From Streptomyces fuscichromogenes (GTDB lineage Bacteria; Actinomycetota; Actinomycetes; Streptomycetales; Streptomycetaceae): 64,000 bases of DNA. Of the stretch, positions 35,851 to 43,860 are shown piece after piece. Location: positions 43,509 through 107,508 of the forward strand of contig NZ_BMML01000031.1 of the NCBI RefSeq assembly GCF_014645815.1, given 5' to 3'. The notes beneath the pieces were generated by a model that saw only the letters and a program-made list of their open reading frames with translations, searched no databases and was not told the DNA's origin. Positions within the stretch are counted from its first letter, which is position 1. Each line of letters opens with the position of its first letter. The position numbers were made by a program, and so were the translations under genes.

Positions 35851-36392
35851 CGCGCGGCCTCGGCCTTCTCCTCAAGCTCGTCGAGGAAGCGGTCGATCAC
35901 GCGGCTCTGCCGGGCGTGGTCCTCGAGGGACTCGCCGACCAGCTTGCCGGCCAGGTCGGTGGCCAGGTGGCCGACGTCCTGACGGAGCGCCTGCGCGGCG
36001 GACTTGCGGTCGGCCTCGATCTGCGCGTGACCGGCGGCGACGATCTCCTCACGCTGCCGCTGGCCCTCGGCGCGCATCTCGGCGATGAGCGCGGCGCCCT
36101 GCTCCTGAGCCTCCTGGCGCAGGCGCGCGGCCTCGTGCCGGGCCTCGGACAGCTGCGCCTTGTACTGCTCAAGAACGCTCTGCGCCTCGGTCTGCGCGGC
36201 CTCGGCCTTCTCGATACCGCCCTCGATCGCCTCGCGGCGCTGCTCCAGAACCTTGTTGATGTTCGGAAGGAGCTTCTTGGCGAGGAAGCCGAAGACGATG
36301 ACGAAGGCGATGAGGCCGATGACGAGCTCTGGGATCGGCGGGATGAGGGGGTTTTCGGCCTCCTCAGCCGCGAGCTGAACCAGGGGGCTCAT
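35847..36392 (-). CDS. atpF: ATP synthase b subunit
   Basis: 181 aa. One N-terminal membrane segment ('IPELVIGLIAFVIVFGFLAKKLLP') and a long charged helix rich in Glu/Ala/Arg forming the peripheral stalk ('LEQRREAIEGGIEKAEAAQTEAQSVLEQYKAQL'). Start overlaps nothing upstream (37 bp from atpE); its end overlaps atpH. Confidence 0.97.
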   Translation of the reverse strand: MSPLVQLAAEEAENPLIPPIPELVIGLIAFVIVFGFLAKKLLPNINKVLEQRREAIEGGIEKAEAAQTEAQSVLEQYKAQLSEARHEAARLRQEAQEQGAALIAEMRAEGQRQREEIVAAGHAQIEADRKSAAQALRQDVGHLATDLAGKLVGESLEDHARQSRVIDRFLDELEEKAEAAR

Positions 36393-36429
36393 ATCAGTGC
36401 CTTTCGTCTATTGGTGCGCGACGGTCGGG

Positions 36430-36681
36430 TCAGGAGGTCGGGTAGACGAACGGCATGACCAGACCGATCAGGGCGAGCGCCTCACAGAAGGCGAAGCCGA
36501 GGATCTGGTTGGCGCGGATCAGGCCGGCCGCCTCGGGCTGGCGGGCGAGCGCCTGGGTGCCGTTGCCGAAGATGATGCCGATGCCGACGCCCGGGCCGAT
36601 CGCGGCGAGGCCGTAACCGATCGAGCCGAGGTTGCCCTTGATCTGGGTGGCGGCGAGGGTGGCCTGCGCAAGAGCGGACAT
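36430..36681 (-). CDS. atpE: ATP synthase c subunit
   Basis: 83 aa proteolipid hairpin: first helix 'IGYGLAAIGPGVGIGIIFGNGTQALARQPE' with the conserved polar loop R-Q-P, second helix 'ANQILGFAFCEALALIGLVMPFVY' with the proton-carrying Glu in F-C-E-A. ATG 36681 gives the canonical 'MSALAQATLAATQIKGNLGSIG' start, with an AGAAGGAAG ribosome site. Forms the rotating ring. Confidence 0.98.
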   Translation of the reverse strand: MSALAQATLAATQIKGNLGSIGYGLAAIGPGVGIGIIFGNGTQALARQPEAAGLIRANQILGFAFCEALALIGLVMPFVYPTS

Positions 36682-36757
36682 GCCGGTTCTTCCTTCTCTT
36701 TCAAGGACCGGTGGGGGTTGGCCACCGGATGTCATGAGTGGTGGGGCGGGTTGGCGC

Positions 36758-37579
36758 TCAGTGGTGCTCGGCGAGCGCGCCCTGGATGTAGCTGCAGGTC
36801 AGCAGTACGAAGACATAGGCCTGGACAGCCTGGATGAAGAGCTCGAAGGCGGTCATCACGAGGACCATGACGAACGAGACACCGGAGTACGCGATGCCGA
36901 TGCCGTTCAGCATGTACCAGCTGGCGATCGTGAAGAGCAGCAGCAGGGTGTGACCGGCGAACATGTTCGCGAAGAGTCGCACGGCGTGGGTGAACGGCCG
37001 GACGATGAGGTTCGAGAAGAACTCGATCGTCATCGACAGCGGGAGGACCCCGCCGAGCGACTTGTCGTAGCCGGTGACGTTCTTGAAGAAGCCGACGAAG
37101 CCCTGGCGCTTGAAGGTGAGCGCGACCCACGTGATGTAGACGAGGCCGGCCAGGACCGCGGGGTACGAGATGATCGCGGTGACCGGGAACTGGGCGACCG
37201 GGATGATCGACCAGAGGTTCATCATCCAGACGAAGAAGAACAGCGAGACGACGAACGGGACGTACTTCTCGCCTTCCTTCTTGCCGATGGTCTCGTAGAC
37301 GACGCCGCGCCGGACGAAGTCGTAGCCGGTCTCGGCGATCATCTGGAGCTTGCCCGGGACGACCTTCGGCTTGGCGAAGGCGGCCCAGAAGAAGCCCACG
37401 ATGATGATCGACCCGAGCAGCGCCAGCAGCATCGTCTTGTTGAAGTACAGGTTGCTGTCCGCGTCGCCGAACAGCGGCTTGAACAGGAACGAGTGCAGGC
37501 CCGGAGCCGGGAAGCCACACCCGTCGAACAGGTGACAGCTCGTGTCGAAAGCGAGCGTCTGCGTCGGGTCAGCACTCAC
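36758..37579 (-). CDS. atpB: ATP synthase a subunit
   Basis: 273 aa. GTG 37579 chosen because AAGGAG lies exactly six bases upstream; the ATG at 37594 has no such site and overlaps it. Five to six membrane helices; the essential Arg is in 'RPFTHAVRLFANMFAGHTLLLLF', and 'ELFIQAVQAYVFVLLTCSYIQGALAEHH' is the conserved C-terminal helix. Forms the proton half-channels against the c ring. 225 bp after atpI. Confidence 0.97.
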   Translation of the reverse strand: MSADPTQTLAFDTSCHLFDGCGFPAPGLHSFLFKPLFGDADSNLYFNKTMLLALLGSIIIVGFFWAAFAKPKVVPGKLQMIAETGYDFVRRGVVYETIGKKEGEKYVPFVVSLFFFVWMMNLWSIIPVAQFPVTAIISYPAVLAGLVYITWVALTFKRQGFVGFFKNVTGYDKSLGGVLPLSMTIEFFSNLIVRPFTHAVRLFANMFAGHTLLLLFTIASWYMLNGIGIAYSGVSFVMVLVMTAFELFIQAVQAYVFVLLTCSYIQGALAEHH

Positions 37580-37804
37580 CGCGGGCTCCTTCATCGTGGC
37601 GCATGGATACGGCAACCTCGTTGTGTCGGCGCGGCGCATGGCCGCGGTTCGGCACGGGACTGGTGTTACAGATGTGGGGGCGGCTGGGGGGCATCTCGCC
37701 TCGCGATTGAGCAGGCGTCAGCTCAGATGCCCGCGCCCGCGATGCCGCAGTTGGCACCGGACGATAGCAGCATCTCTCGTACGGCTTTATCCCGGCCCTA
37801 CCTC

Positions 37805-38236
37805 TCACGACGATTGTCCGGACTTCTCAGACTTCTCGGACTTCTCGGGTTCGACGTAGAGGATCTTGGCCTTCATGTGGGCACGGGTCTGTGCCGCGAT
37901 CCACGCGAGCGTGGCGACCACGAGCGTGATGGCGAAGGCCCGGGGGTTGAACAGCGTCGTGTTCTTGAACAGGGCCATGAAGATGACCAGCAGCAGAAGC
38001 TGGGCCGCGTAGAGCATCAGGCCCATCATCTGGAAGAGCTGCGGCATGGACCTGGCCGTGCGCTGCAGGACGTAGAGGCCGATCCCCATGAAGAGGATCA
38101 CGATCACCGTCCCGACGACCGCGCCGATCGCCCCCTTGCCGCCCGCGACGACACCGCTGACGACGGCTGCGAGCACGCCGACGGCGGCCGTGGGTACGGC
38201 GGCCTGGGCCAGGATCCGGGCGTCATTGGACGGCAT
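37805..38236 (-). CDS. atpI: ATP synthase assembly factor AtpI (operon leader gene)
   Basis: 143 aa with four predicted membrane helices ('AAVGVLAAVVSGVVAGGKGAIGAVVGTVIVILFMGIGL', 'QMMGLMLYAAQLLLLVIFMALF', 'AFAITLVVATLAWIAAQTRAHMK') and a Lys/Ser/Glu tail with repeated EKS. AtpI proteins assist c-ring assembly or Mg2+ uptake. First gene of the operon; a Rex-type operator lies 126-143 bp before its start. Confidence 0.9.
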   Translation of the reverse strand: MPSNDARILAQAAVPTAAVGVLAAVVSGVVAGGKGAIGAVVGTVIVILFMGIGLYVLQRTARSMPQLFQMMGLMLYAAQLLLLVIFMALFKNTTLFNPRAFAITLVVATLAWIAAQTRAHMKAKILYVEPEKSEKSEKSGQSS

Positions 38237-38361
38237 GGCGGCAACTCCGCTTTCACAGGGGGGCAGGTGTCGTCATGGACGAGCGTAGTCCCGGTCGGAG
38301 GGTCGAAGACCTCACGCTGACGGACCGTCGCAGTCGGGTCCTTCGACTCTGTCCGGGGTTC

Positions 38362-38379
38362 TCGTGAACCGTATCACAA
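38362..38379 (-). promoter_or_regulatory. Rex-type operator (ROP) upstream of atpI
   Basis: On the minus strand TTGTGATACGGTTCACGA, an 18-bp interrupted palindrome close to the Rex consensus TTGTGAnnnnnnTCACAA (one mismatch in the outer arm). Rex is the NADH/NAD+-sensing repressor of Streptomyces respiratory genes. It lies in the 302-bp gap between the WecA-like gene and atpI, where the operon promoter must be. Confidence 0.75.
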
Positions 38380-38538
38380 ACTATTTGATGAGGTCTTTAC
38401 CTCGTAGGTGTGCTCGCTGTCACACATGAGAGTGAAGCTGCGCGTCTGAGCGGAAACCGGGCCGTTGTGTCTGGTATTGGGGTGCTTTACTCCCCCACGA
38501 CTTGGCAATGCTCTAGTCAGATTCTTACCTTGGCGGGG

Positions 38539-39903
38539 TCAGCGCGAGGTCTCGGAAGTGTGCCGTTCCAGGAAGCGCGAACGGGCCCCGATGGCGGTCG
38601 CGCCGTTGGCCGAGGTCACTGCGGCGGCCACCGGAGCAAGCGGCCCGGCGGGCTGCTCATCGCACTCCGGTTCCTCAACGGCCGCCGTCGGCTGGGGAGT
38701 TGTCGCGGCCGGCGCCGTGGCCGCCGCGGCCCGCGCACGGCGCCGGTAGCGGGGCGGCACGACGCCCTGCGCCCACATCGGGGCGCGCGGTGTGAACCGC
38801 GGCAGCAGGAGCAGCCCGAGGCCCACCGCGCTGAAGAACACCACACCGAGCACGATCCACATGGACGCGGAGTTCACGGAGTAGGCCAGCGCCCCGAAGG
38901 CGATCAGGGCCGCCCAGAAGTACATGATCAGCACGGCCCTGCTGTGCGAGTGGCCGACTTCCAGCAGCCGGTGGTGCAGGTGCCCGCGGTCGGCCGCGAA
39001 CGGCGACTGGCCGCGCCAGGTGCGCCGCACGATCGCCAGCACCAGGTCGGCGGCGGGCACCGCGATGATGGTCAGCGGCAGCAGCAGGGGGATGTAGACC
39101 GGCACCATCTGGTGCACCGCGTTGCGCTCGGACCCCGCGAACAGGTTCATCACGTCGGGGTCGACCTGGCCCGTGACCGAGATCGCGCCCGCGGCCAGCA
39201 CCAGGCCGATCAGCATCGACCCGGAGTCGCCCATGAAGATCCGCGCCGGGTGCATGTTGTGCGGCAGGAAGCCCAGGCACATGCCCATCAGGATCGCCGA
39301 GAACAGGGTCGCCGGGGCGGCCGCCTCGATGCCGTACGAGTACCAGATCCGGTAGGCGTACATGAAGAACGCGGCGGCCGCGATGCACACCATGCCGGAG
39401 GCCAGGCCGTCCAGGCCGTCGACGAAGTTCACCGCGTTGATGGTGATGACCACCAGGGCCACCGTCAGCAGGGTGCCCTGCCACGGGGTCAACGCCACCG
39501 TGCCGACGCCCGGGATGGGCAGCCAGAGGATCGTCAGACCCTGCATGACCATGACGCCCGCGGCGATCATCTGACCGCCCAGCTTGATCAGCGCGTCGAT
39601 CTCGAACTTGTCGTCGAGCACACCGATCAGCCAGATCAGGGCCGCGCCGGAGAGCAGCGCCCGCGGCTCGTTCGACTTCTCGAAGACCTCGTTGAGGTTG
39701 GACATGTGGTCCGCGACCAGCAGCCCCGCACACAGGCCGAAGAACATCGCGATCCCGCCGAGCCGCGGAGTGGGCTCCCGGTGCACGTCACGTGCCCGGA
39801 TCTCCGGCATGGCCCCCGCCACGATCGCGAACTTCCGCACCGGCCCTGTCAGCAGGTACGTCACCGCGGCCGTGATGCAGAGCGTCAGCAGGTATTCACG
39901 CAC
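38539..39903 (-). CDS. WecA/TagO-like undecaprenyl-phosphate GlcNAc-1-phosphate transferase
   Basis: 454 aa from GTG 39903, which has GGGGAAG six bases ahead. Polytopic MraY/WecA family with about eleven helices. Catalytic and Mg motifs: 'GVLDDKFEI' (Asp-Asp), 'NAVNFVDGLDGLASG', 'RIFMGDSGSM', and the cytoplasmic loop 'ADRGHLHHRLL' (HxH) that separates WecA-type from MraY. C-terminal Ala/Pro-rich cytoplasmic tail of about 70 residues. Makes the lipid-linked sugar that starts cell-wall polymer synthesis. The LCP ligase nearby would attach such polymers. Confidence 0.92.
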   Translation of the reverse strand: MREYLLTLCITAAVTYLLTGPVRKFAIVAGAMPEIRARDVHREPTPRLGGIAMFFGLCAGLLVADHMSNLNEVFEKSNEPRALLSGAALIWLIGVLDDKFEIDALIKLGGQMIAAGVMVMQGLTILWLPIPGVGTVALTPWQGTLLTVALVVITINAVNFVDGLDGLASGMVCIAAAAFFMYAYRIWYSYGIEAAAPATLFSAILMGMCLGFLPHNMHPARIFMGDSGSMLIGLVLAAGAISVTGQVDPDVMNLFAGSERNAVHQMVPVYIPLLLPLTIIAVPAADLVLAIVRRTWRGQSPFAADRGHLHHRLLEVGHSHSRAVLIMYFWAALIAFGALAYSVNSASMWIVLGVVFFSAVGLGLLLLPRFTPRAPMWAQGVVPPRYRRRARAAAATAPAATTPQPTAAVEEPECDEQPAGPLAPVAAAVTSANGATAIGARSRFLERHTSETSR

Positions 39904-40053
39904 AGGCTTCCCCACATGTCTCGCTGGCCATCACAGCCCCACACCCTAGCGAGGGACGCATATGTGTGGGGACTTCCGGGTAGCGACGATGGTTGCACGG
40001 GTGGCTGTGAACCGGGCGTACAACGGGGTGTACGACGCTGCGCCTACCCCGTC

Positions 40054-41298
40054 TCACCCGGGATACGGCGGAAATCTACCGGTGAGCTCCCGCACCTCGT
40101 CACGCGCCCTCCCCACATCAGTGACTCCGCTCACCACGCCCGCCAGCAATGCCGCGATCCGGGTCATCTCCGCCTCCCCCATGCCCTGCGTGGTCACCGC
40201 GGCGGTGCCCAGCCTGAGCCCCCGCGCGTCACCGTGCGGCAGGGCACAGCAGTCCAGCACGATCCCGGCGGCCGCCAGCCGGCCCCGGGCGGCCTTTCCC
40301 CCGGCCCCGAGCGGCGCCGGGTCGACGGTGATCAGATGGGTGTCCGTGCCGCCCGTGGTGACGGCCAGCCCCCGCTCCGCCAGCCCGGCCGCGAGGACCC
40401 GCGCGTTGGCGACCACCTGATGGGCGTACGCGGTGAACGCCGGTGTCGCCGCCTCGCCGAACGCGACCGCCTTCGCGGCGACGGAGTTCATCTGCGCGCC
40501 GCCCTGGGTGAACGGGAACACCGCCCGGTCCAGCCGCTCGGCCAGTTCCGGCGCAGCGCACAGCAGCATCCCGCCGCGCGGCCCGCGCAGCACCTTGTGC
40601 GTCGTCGCGCACACCACGTCGGCGTACGGCACCGGGTTCGGCGCCGCTCCCCCGGCGACCAGCCCGATGGGATGGGCGGCGTCGGCGATCAGGTAGGCGC
40701 CCGCCTCGTCGGCGACCTCGCGGAAGAAGGCGTAGTCGATGTGCCGGGGATAGGCGATGGAGCCGCACACGATCGCCTTGGGCCGGTGGCTGCGCGCCAG
40801 CGCCCGCACCTGGTCGTGGTCGATGAACCCGGTCTCGGCGTCCACCCCGTACGCCACGAAGTCGAACCAGCGGCCGGAGAAGTTGGCCGGGGAGCCGTGC
40901 GTGAGATGACCGCCGTAGGGCAGCCCCAGGGCCAGCACGGTGTCACCGGGGCGCAGCAGGGCGGCATACGCGGCGAGTACGGCCGACGACCCGGAATGGG
41001 ACTGCACGTTCGCGTGCGCGGCGCCGAACAGGGCCTTGGCCCGGTCGACGGCGAGGCGCTCGGCCACGTCCACGATCTCGCAGCCGCCGTGGTACCGGGT
41101 GCCCGGATATCCCTCGGCGTACTTGTTGGCGAGCGGCGACCCGAGGGCCGCCAGCACGGCCGGGGAGGTGAAGTTCTCGGCGGCGATCAGCTGCAGCGAC
41201 GTCGACTGCCGGGTGAGCTCCCCCAGCACGATCTCGGCCAGCTCCGGGTCCTGCCGGCGCAGCAGATCGCCCTCGGCGAGGGCAGAGGTGACCGACAT
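40054..41298 (-). CDS. Serine hydroxymethyltransferase
   Basis: 414 aa. ATG 41298 with GGAG six bases ahead; the frame runs further upstream into repeat family A without a ribosome site. PLP enzyme: 'LQLIAAENFTSPAVLAALGSPLANKYAEGYPGTRYHGGCEIVD', 'HANVQSHSGSSAVLAAYAALLRPGDTVL', and the Lys motif 'VVCATTHKVLRGPRGGML' (T-T-H-K). Interconverts serine and glycine with tetrahydrofolate. Streptomycetes have more than one glyA; I leave the symbol blank because paralog identity cannot be set here. Confidence 0.93.
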   Translation of the reverse strand: MSVTSALAEGDLLRRQDPELAEIVLGELTRQSTSLQLIAAENFTSPAVLAALGSPLANKYAEGYPGTRYHGGCEIVDVAERLAVDRAKALFGAAHANVQSHSGSSAVLAAYAALLRPGDTVLALGLPYGGHLTHGSPANFSGRWFDFVAYGVDAETGFIDHDQVRALARSHRPKAIVCGSIAYPRHIDYAFFREVADEAGAYLIADAAHPIGLVAGGAAPNPVPYADVVCATTHKVLRGPRGGMLLCAAPELAERLDRAVFPFTQGGAQMNSVAAKAVAFGEAATPAFTAYAHQVVANARVLAAGLAERGLAVTTGGTDTHLITVDPAPLGAGGKAARGRLAAAGIVLDCCALPHGDARGLRLGTAAVTTQGMGEAEMTRIAALLAGVVSGVTDVGRARDEVRELTGRFPPYPG

Positions 41299-41453
41299 GG
41301 CGGGCTCCGGGCGGTCGACGGTGACGTATGACCAATGTAGGCCCGGTACGGGGCGGTCGCGCGGTGTGCGCGTACGGCTGGGGAGGGTCGCCGTCCCGCC
41401 GCCGGAGGGGCGGTTGCGGCCGGTCGCGCGGCTGCGGGTGCGTGGGGGTTGCT

Positions 41454-41484
41454 CGCGCAGTTCCCCGCGCCCCTTACGGGGCGC
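41454..41484. repeat. Repeat family A, copy 3
   Basis: CGCGCAGTTCCCCGCGCCCC followed by TTACGGGGCGC. Single left arm plus short palindrome, downstream of the PTP-like gene on the minus strand and upstream of the SHMT gene. Confidence 0.65.
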
Positions 41485-41558
41485 CACCACCGGCCTCCGT
41501 CAGGGCGGAACGGGTGGGCACGGCCGCCGGCGCCGGGGCCTGTGCGGGGGACAGTCGG

Positions 41559-42242
41559 TTACATCCGCGCCGGGACGCCGGTCAGCGCCGTGACCACCGG
41601 GTCCAGCGCCTCGTGTATCTCGTCGCCGATCGACTGGAAGAACGGCAGCGGGGCGCCGTACGGGTCGTAGACCTCGTCCGCCTCCGCCGTGGGCGCCAGC
41701 AGCCAGCCGCGGAGCGCCGCGGCCGCACGGACCAGCGCACGCGCCCGGACGACCACGCCTTCCGACGTCGGCGGCAGGGTCGCCGGGTCGATCGCGCGGA
41801 CCAGGCGGGTGAACTCCTTCAGCGTGAAGGTACGCAGGCCCGCCGAGTGACCCATGGAGATGACCTGGGCGCGGTGGTCACGGGTGGCGGTCAGGACCAG
41901 GTCGGCCCGGATCACGTGCTCGTCGAGCAGTTCGCGGCCCACGAAGCCGGAGGCGTCCGCACCGAAGTCGGCGAGGACGGCCTCCGCGTTGGCCTCCATG
42001 GGCGCGCCCTCGTGCCCCCAGGTACCCGCGCTCTCCACGACCAGCCCGCCGCCCAGGAAGGCGCCGAGCCGGTCCGTCACGAGATGGCGGGTCAGCCGCT
42101 CGGTGATCGGCGAGCGGCACACGTTGCCGGTGCTGACGTGGAGGATGCGGAAGCTGTCGCGCGGCAGCCCCACGAACGTCGTCGTGATCTCCGCCGCGCG
42201 CTCCCCGTTGCCTATGCCACGCCCCGCGTCAGGGGCTGTCAA
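41559..42242 (-). CDS. Low-molecular-weight protein-tyrosine-phosphatase-like protein, nucleophile Cys replaced
   Basis: 227 aa from TTG 42242, which overlaps the upstream stop (TTGA). LMW-PTP fold: the P-loop reads 'HVSTGNVCRSPITERL', where the family has V-C-x-G-N-x-C-R-S; the nucleophilic Cys of C-x5-R is therefore Ser37, while Cys42, Arg43 and Ser44 are kept. The general-acid region 'VYDPYGAPLPFFQSIGDEI' (D-P-Y) is intact. The DNA codon is AGC. In the yrdC-prmC operon. Probably not a normal phosphatase; perhaps phosphotyrosine-binding. Confidence 0.88.
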   Translation of the reverse strand: MTAPDAGRGIGNGERAAEITTTFVGLPRDSFRILHVSTGNVCRSPITERLTRHLVTDRLGAFLGGGLVVESAGTWGHEGAPMEANAEAVLADFGADASGFVGRELLDEHVIRADLVLTATRDHRAQVISMGHSAGLRTFTLKEFTRLVRAIDPATLPPTSEGVVVRARALVRAAAALRGWLLAPTAEADEVYDPYGAPLPFFQSIGDEIHEALDPVVTALTGVPARM

Positions 42243-42886
42243 TTCGCCACCTCAAGGTCGGGTACGACCTTCCGCAGCTCCTCCGCCGAGATCGCGCCCG
42301 CGCGCAGCAGCAACGGAACTTCGCGGGTGACGTCGACGATCGACGAGGGCACGTTGCCGGGGGTCGGGCCGCCGTCGAGGTACACGGAGACGGAGTCGCC
42401 GAGCATCTCCTGCGCGGCGTCACAGGTCTCCGGGGACGGGTGGCCGGTGAGGTTGGCGGAGGACACGGCCATCGGGCCGACCTCGGTGAGCAGCTCGATG
42501 GCGACCGGGTGCAGGGGCATGCGCACGGCGACCGTGCCCCTGGTGTCGCCCAGGTCCCACTGCAGGGACGGCTGGTGCCTGGCGACCAGCGTCAGGGCAC
42601 CCGGCCAGAACGCGTCGACCAGCTCCCAGGCCAGCTCGGAGAAGTCGGTGACGAGACCGTGGAGCGTGTTCGGGGACCCGATCAGCACCGGGGTGGGCAT
42701 GTTGCGGCCCCGCCCCTTGGCGTCGAGGAGGTCGGCGACCGCCTCCGAGGTGAACGCGTCGGCGCCGATGCCGTACACCGTGTCGGTCGGCAGCACCACC
42801 AGTTCGCCCCGGCGGACGGCGGACGCGGCCTCGCGCAGACCCGTCACGCGGTCGGTCGCGTCGTTGGTGTCGTATCGCCGTGCCAT
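42239..42886 (-). CDS. L-threonylcarbamoyladenylate synthase (Sua5/YrdC)
   Basis: 215 aa. Makes threonylcarbamoyl-AMP for the t6A37 modification of ANN-decoding tRNAs. 'ELVVLPTDTVYGIGADAFTSEAVADLLDAKGRGRNMPTPVLI' is the canonical P-T-D-T-V-Y-G and K-x-R region; 'WPGALTLVA', 'AVRMPLHPVAIELL' and 'PMAVSSANLTGHPSP' complete the fold. ATG 42886. AGGAGG about ten bases upstream lies within a 17-codon mini-ORF that overlaps the prmC stop. Its TGA overlaps the TTG of the next gene. Confidence 0.95.
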   Translation of the reverse strand: MARRYDTNDATDRVTGLREAASAVRRGELVVLPTDTVYGIGADAFTSEAVADLLDAKGRGRNMPTPVLIGSPNTLHGLVTDFSELAWELVDAFWPGALTLVARHQPSLQWDLGDTRGTVAVRMPLHPVAIELLTEVGPMAVSSANLTGHPSPETCDAAQEMLGDSVSVYLDGGPTPGNVPSSIVDVTREVPLLLRAGAISAEELRKVVPDLEVAN

Positions 42887-42888
42887 GT

Positions 42889-42942
42889 CTAGCGGGCCTC
42901 CTCGTACACGTACAGCTGGAAGGGAGTCTGCGGGGTGCTCAC
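42889..42942 (-). CDS. 17-codon mini-ORF bridging prmC and the YrdC gene
   Basis: GTG 42942 overlaps the prmC stop (GTGA), the peptide is STPQTPFQLYVYEEAR after the start, and the TAG ends two bases before the YrdC ATG. The AGGAGG serving the YrdC gene is inside it. It may carry ribosomes from prmC to the next gene (translational coupling) rather than make a functional peptide. Conservation is unknown. Confidence 0.45.
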   Translation of the reverse strand: MSTPQTPFQLYVYEEAR

Positions 42943-43820
42943 GGCAGCGCCTTGCGGGCGGTCGCGAAGCGGGGGCGGTTGTTGAGGTCCGGGTGGTCGG
43001 CCGCGTCGGCCCAGCCCCGCTCCTCGGTGAAGATCCACGGCACCTGGCCGCCCTGGGTGTCGGCGTGCTCGATGACGACGACACCGCCCGGGCGCAGCAG
43101 CCGGTGCGCGGTGCGTTCGATGCCCCGGATCAGGTCGAGGCCGTCCTCGCCGGAGAAGAGGGCGAGCTCCGGGTCGTAGTCGCGGGCCTCGGGGGCGACG
43201 TACTCCCACTCGGTGAGCGGGATGTACGGCGGGTTGGAGATGACCAGGTCGACATGGCCGTCGAGGTCGGGGAAGGCGTCCAGGGCGTTGCCCTGGCGCA
43301 GGTCGACCCTGGAGTCCGCCATGTTCTTGCGGGTCCACCGGAGCGCCTCCTCGGACAGCTCCACGGCGTGCACACGCGAGCGCGGGACCTCCTGGGCGAG
43401 GGCGAGCGCGATGGCGCCCGAACCGGTGCACAGGTCCACGATGCGGGGCTCGACCACGTCCATCGCGCGCACGGCGTCTATGGCCCAGCCGACCACCGAC
43501 TCGGTCTCCGGGCGCGGCACGAACACGCCCGGCCCCACCTGGAGTTCGAGATACCGGAAGTACGCCCGCCCGGTGATGTGCTGGAGCGGCTCGCGCTGCT
43601 CCCGGCGGGCGATGACCTCCCAGTAGCGGGCGTCGAAGTCGGAGTCCTTGACGGAGTGCAGCTCGCCCCGCTTCACGCCGTGCACGAACGCGGCGAGCTC
43701 CTCCGCGTCGTTGCGCGGCGAGGGCACGCCGGCGTCGGCCAGTCGCTGGGTGGCCTGGGCCACCTCCGCGAGCAGCACTCGTCGGGGGCTTGGGGGTCGC
43801 CCCCCGAAATGTTGCTGCAC
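42939..43820 (-). CDS. prmC: Release factor glutamine N5-methyltransferase PrmC
   Basis: 293 aa. Methylates the Gln of the GGQ motif in release factors such as PrfA encoded just upstream. SAM motif 'VDLCTGSGAIALALAQ', substrate motif 'LVISNPPYIPLTEW' (NPPY), N-terminal helical domain 'LLAEVAQATQRLADAGVPSPRNDAEELAAFVHG'. GTG 43820 has GGAGG six bases ahead; an in-frame GTG at 43778, where the conserved protein begins, has none. The extra 14 residues are encoded largely by repeat family B copy 3. Confidence 0.93.
   Translation of the reverse strand: MQQHFGGRPPSPRRVLLAEVAQATQRLADAGVPSPRNDAEELAAFVHGVKRGELHSVKDSDFDARYWEVIARREQREPLQHITGRAYFRYLELQVGPGVFVPRPETESVVGWAIDAVRAMDVVEPRIVDLCTGSGAIALALAQEVPRSRVHAVELSEEALRWTRKNMADSRVDLRQGNALDAFPDLDGHVDLVISNPPYIPLTEWEYVAPEARDYDPELALFSGEDGLDLIRGIERTAHRLLRPGGVVVIEHADTQGGQVPWIFTEERGWADAADHPDLNNRPRFATARKALP
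43783..43807. repeat. Repeat family B, copy 3, inside the prmC 5' end
   Basis: CGGGGGCTTGGGGGTCGC then CCCCCG. It encodes, on the minus strand, part of the unconserved N-terminal extension of PrmC. Confidence 0.55.
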
Positions 43821-43860
43821 GCTGGTCCTCCGTGTTGTACCTCGTACGTGCGTACGTGTC

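Noticed and set aside
43778..43820. Starting PrmC at GTG 43778 where conservation begins
   Set aside because: No ribosome site precedes it, whereas GTG 43820 has GGAGG six bases upstream. The later start remains possible.
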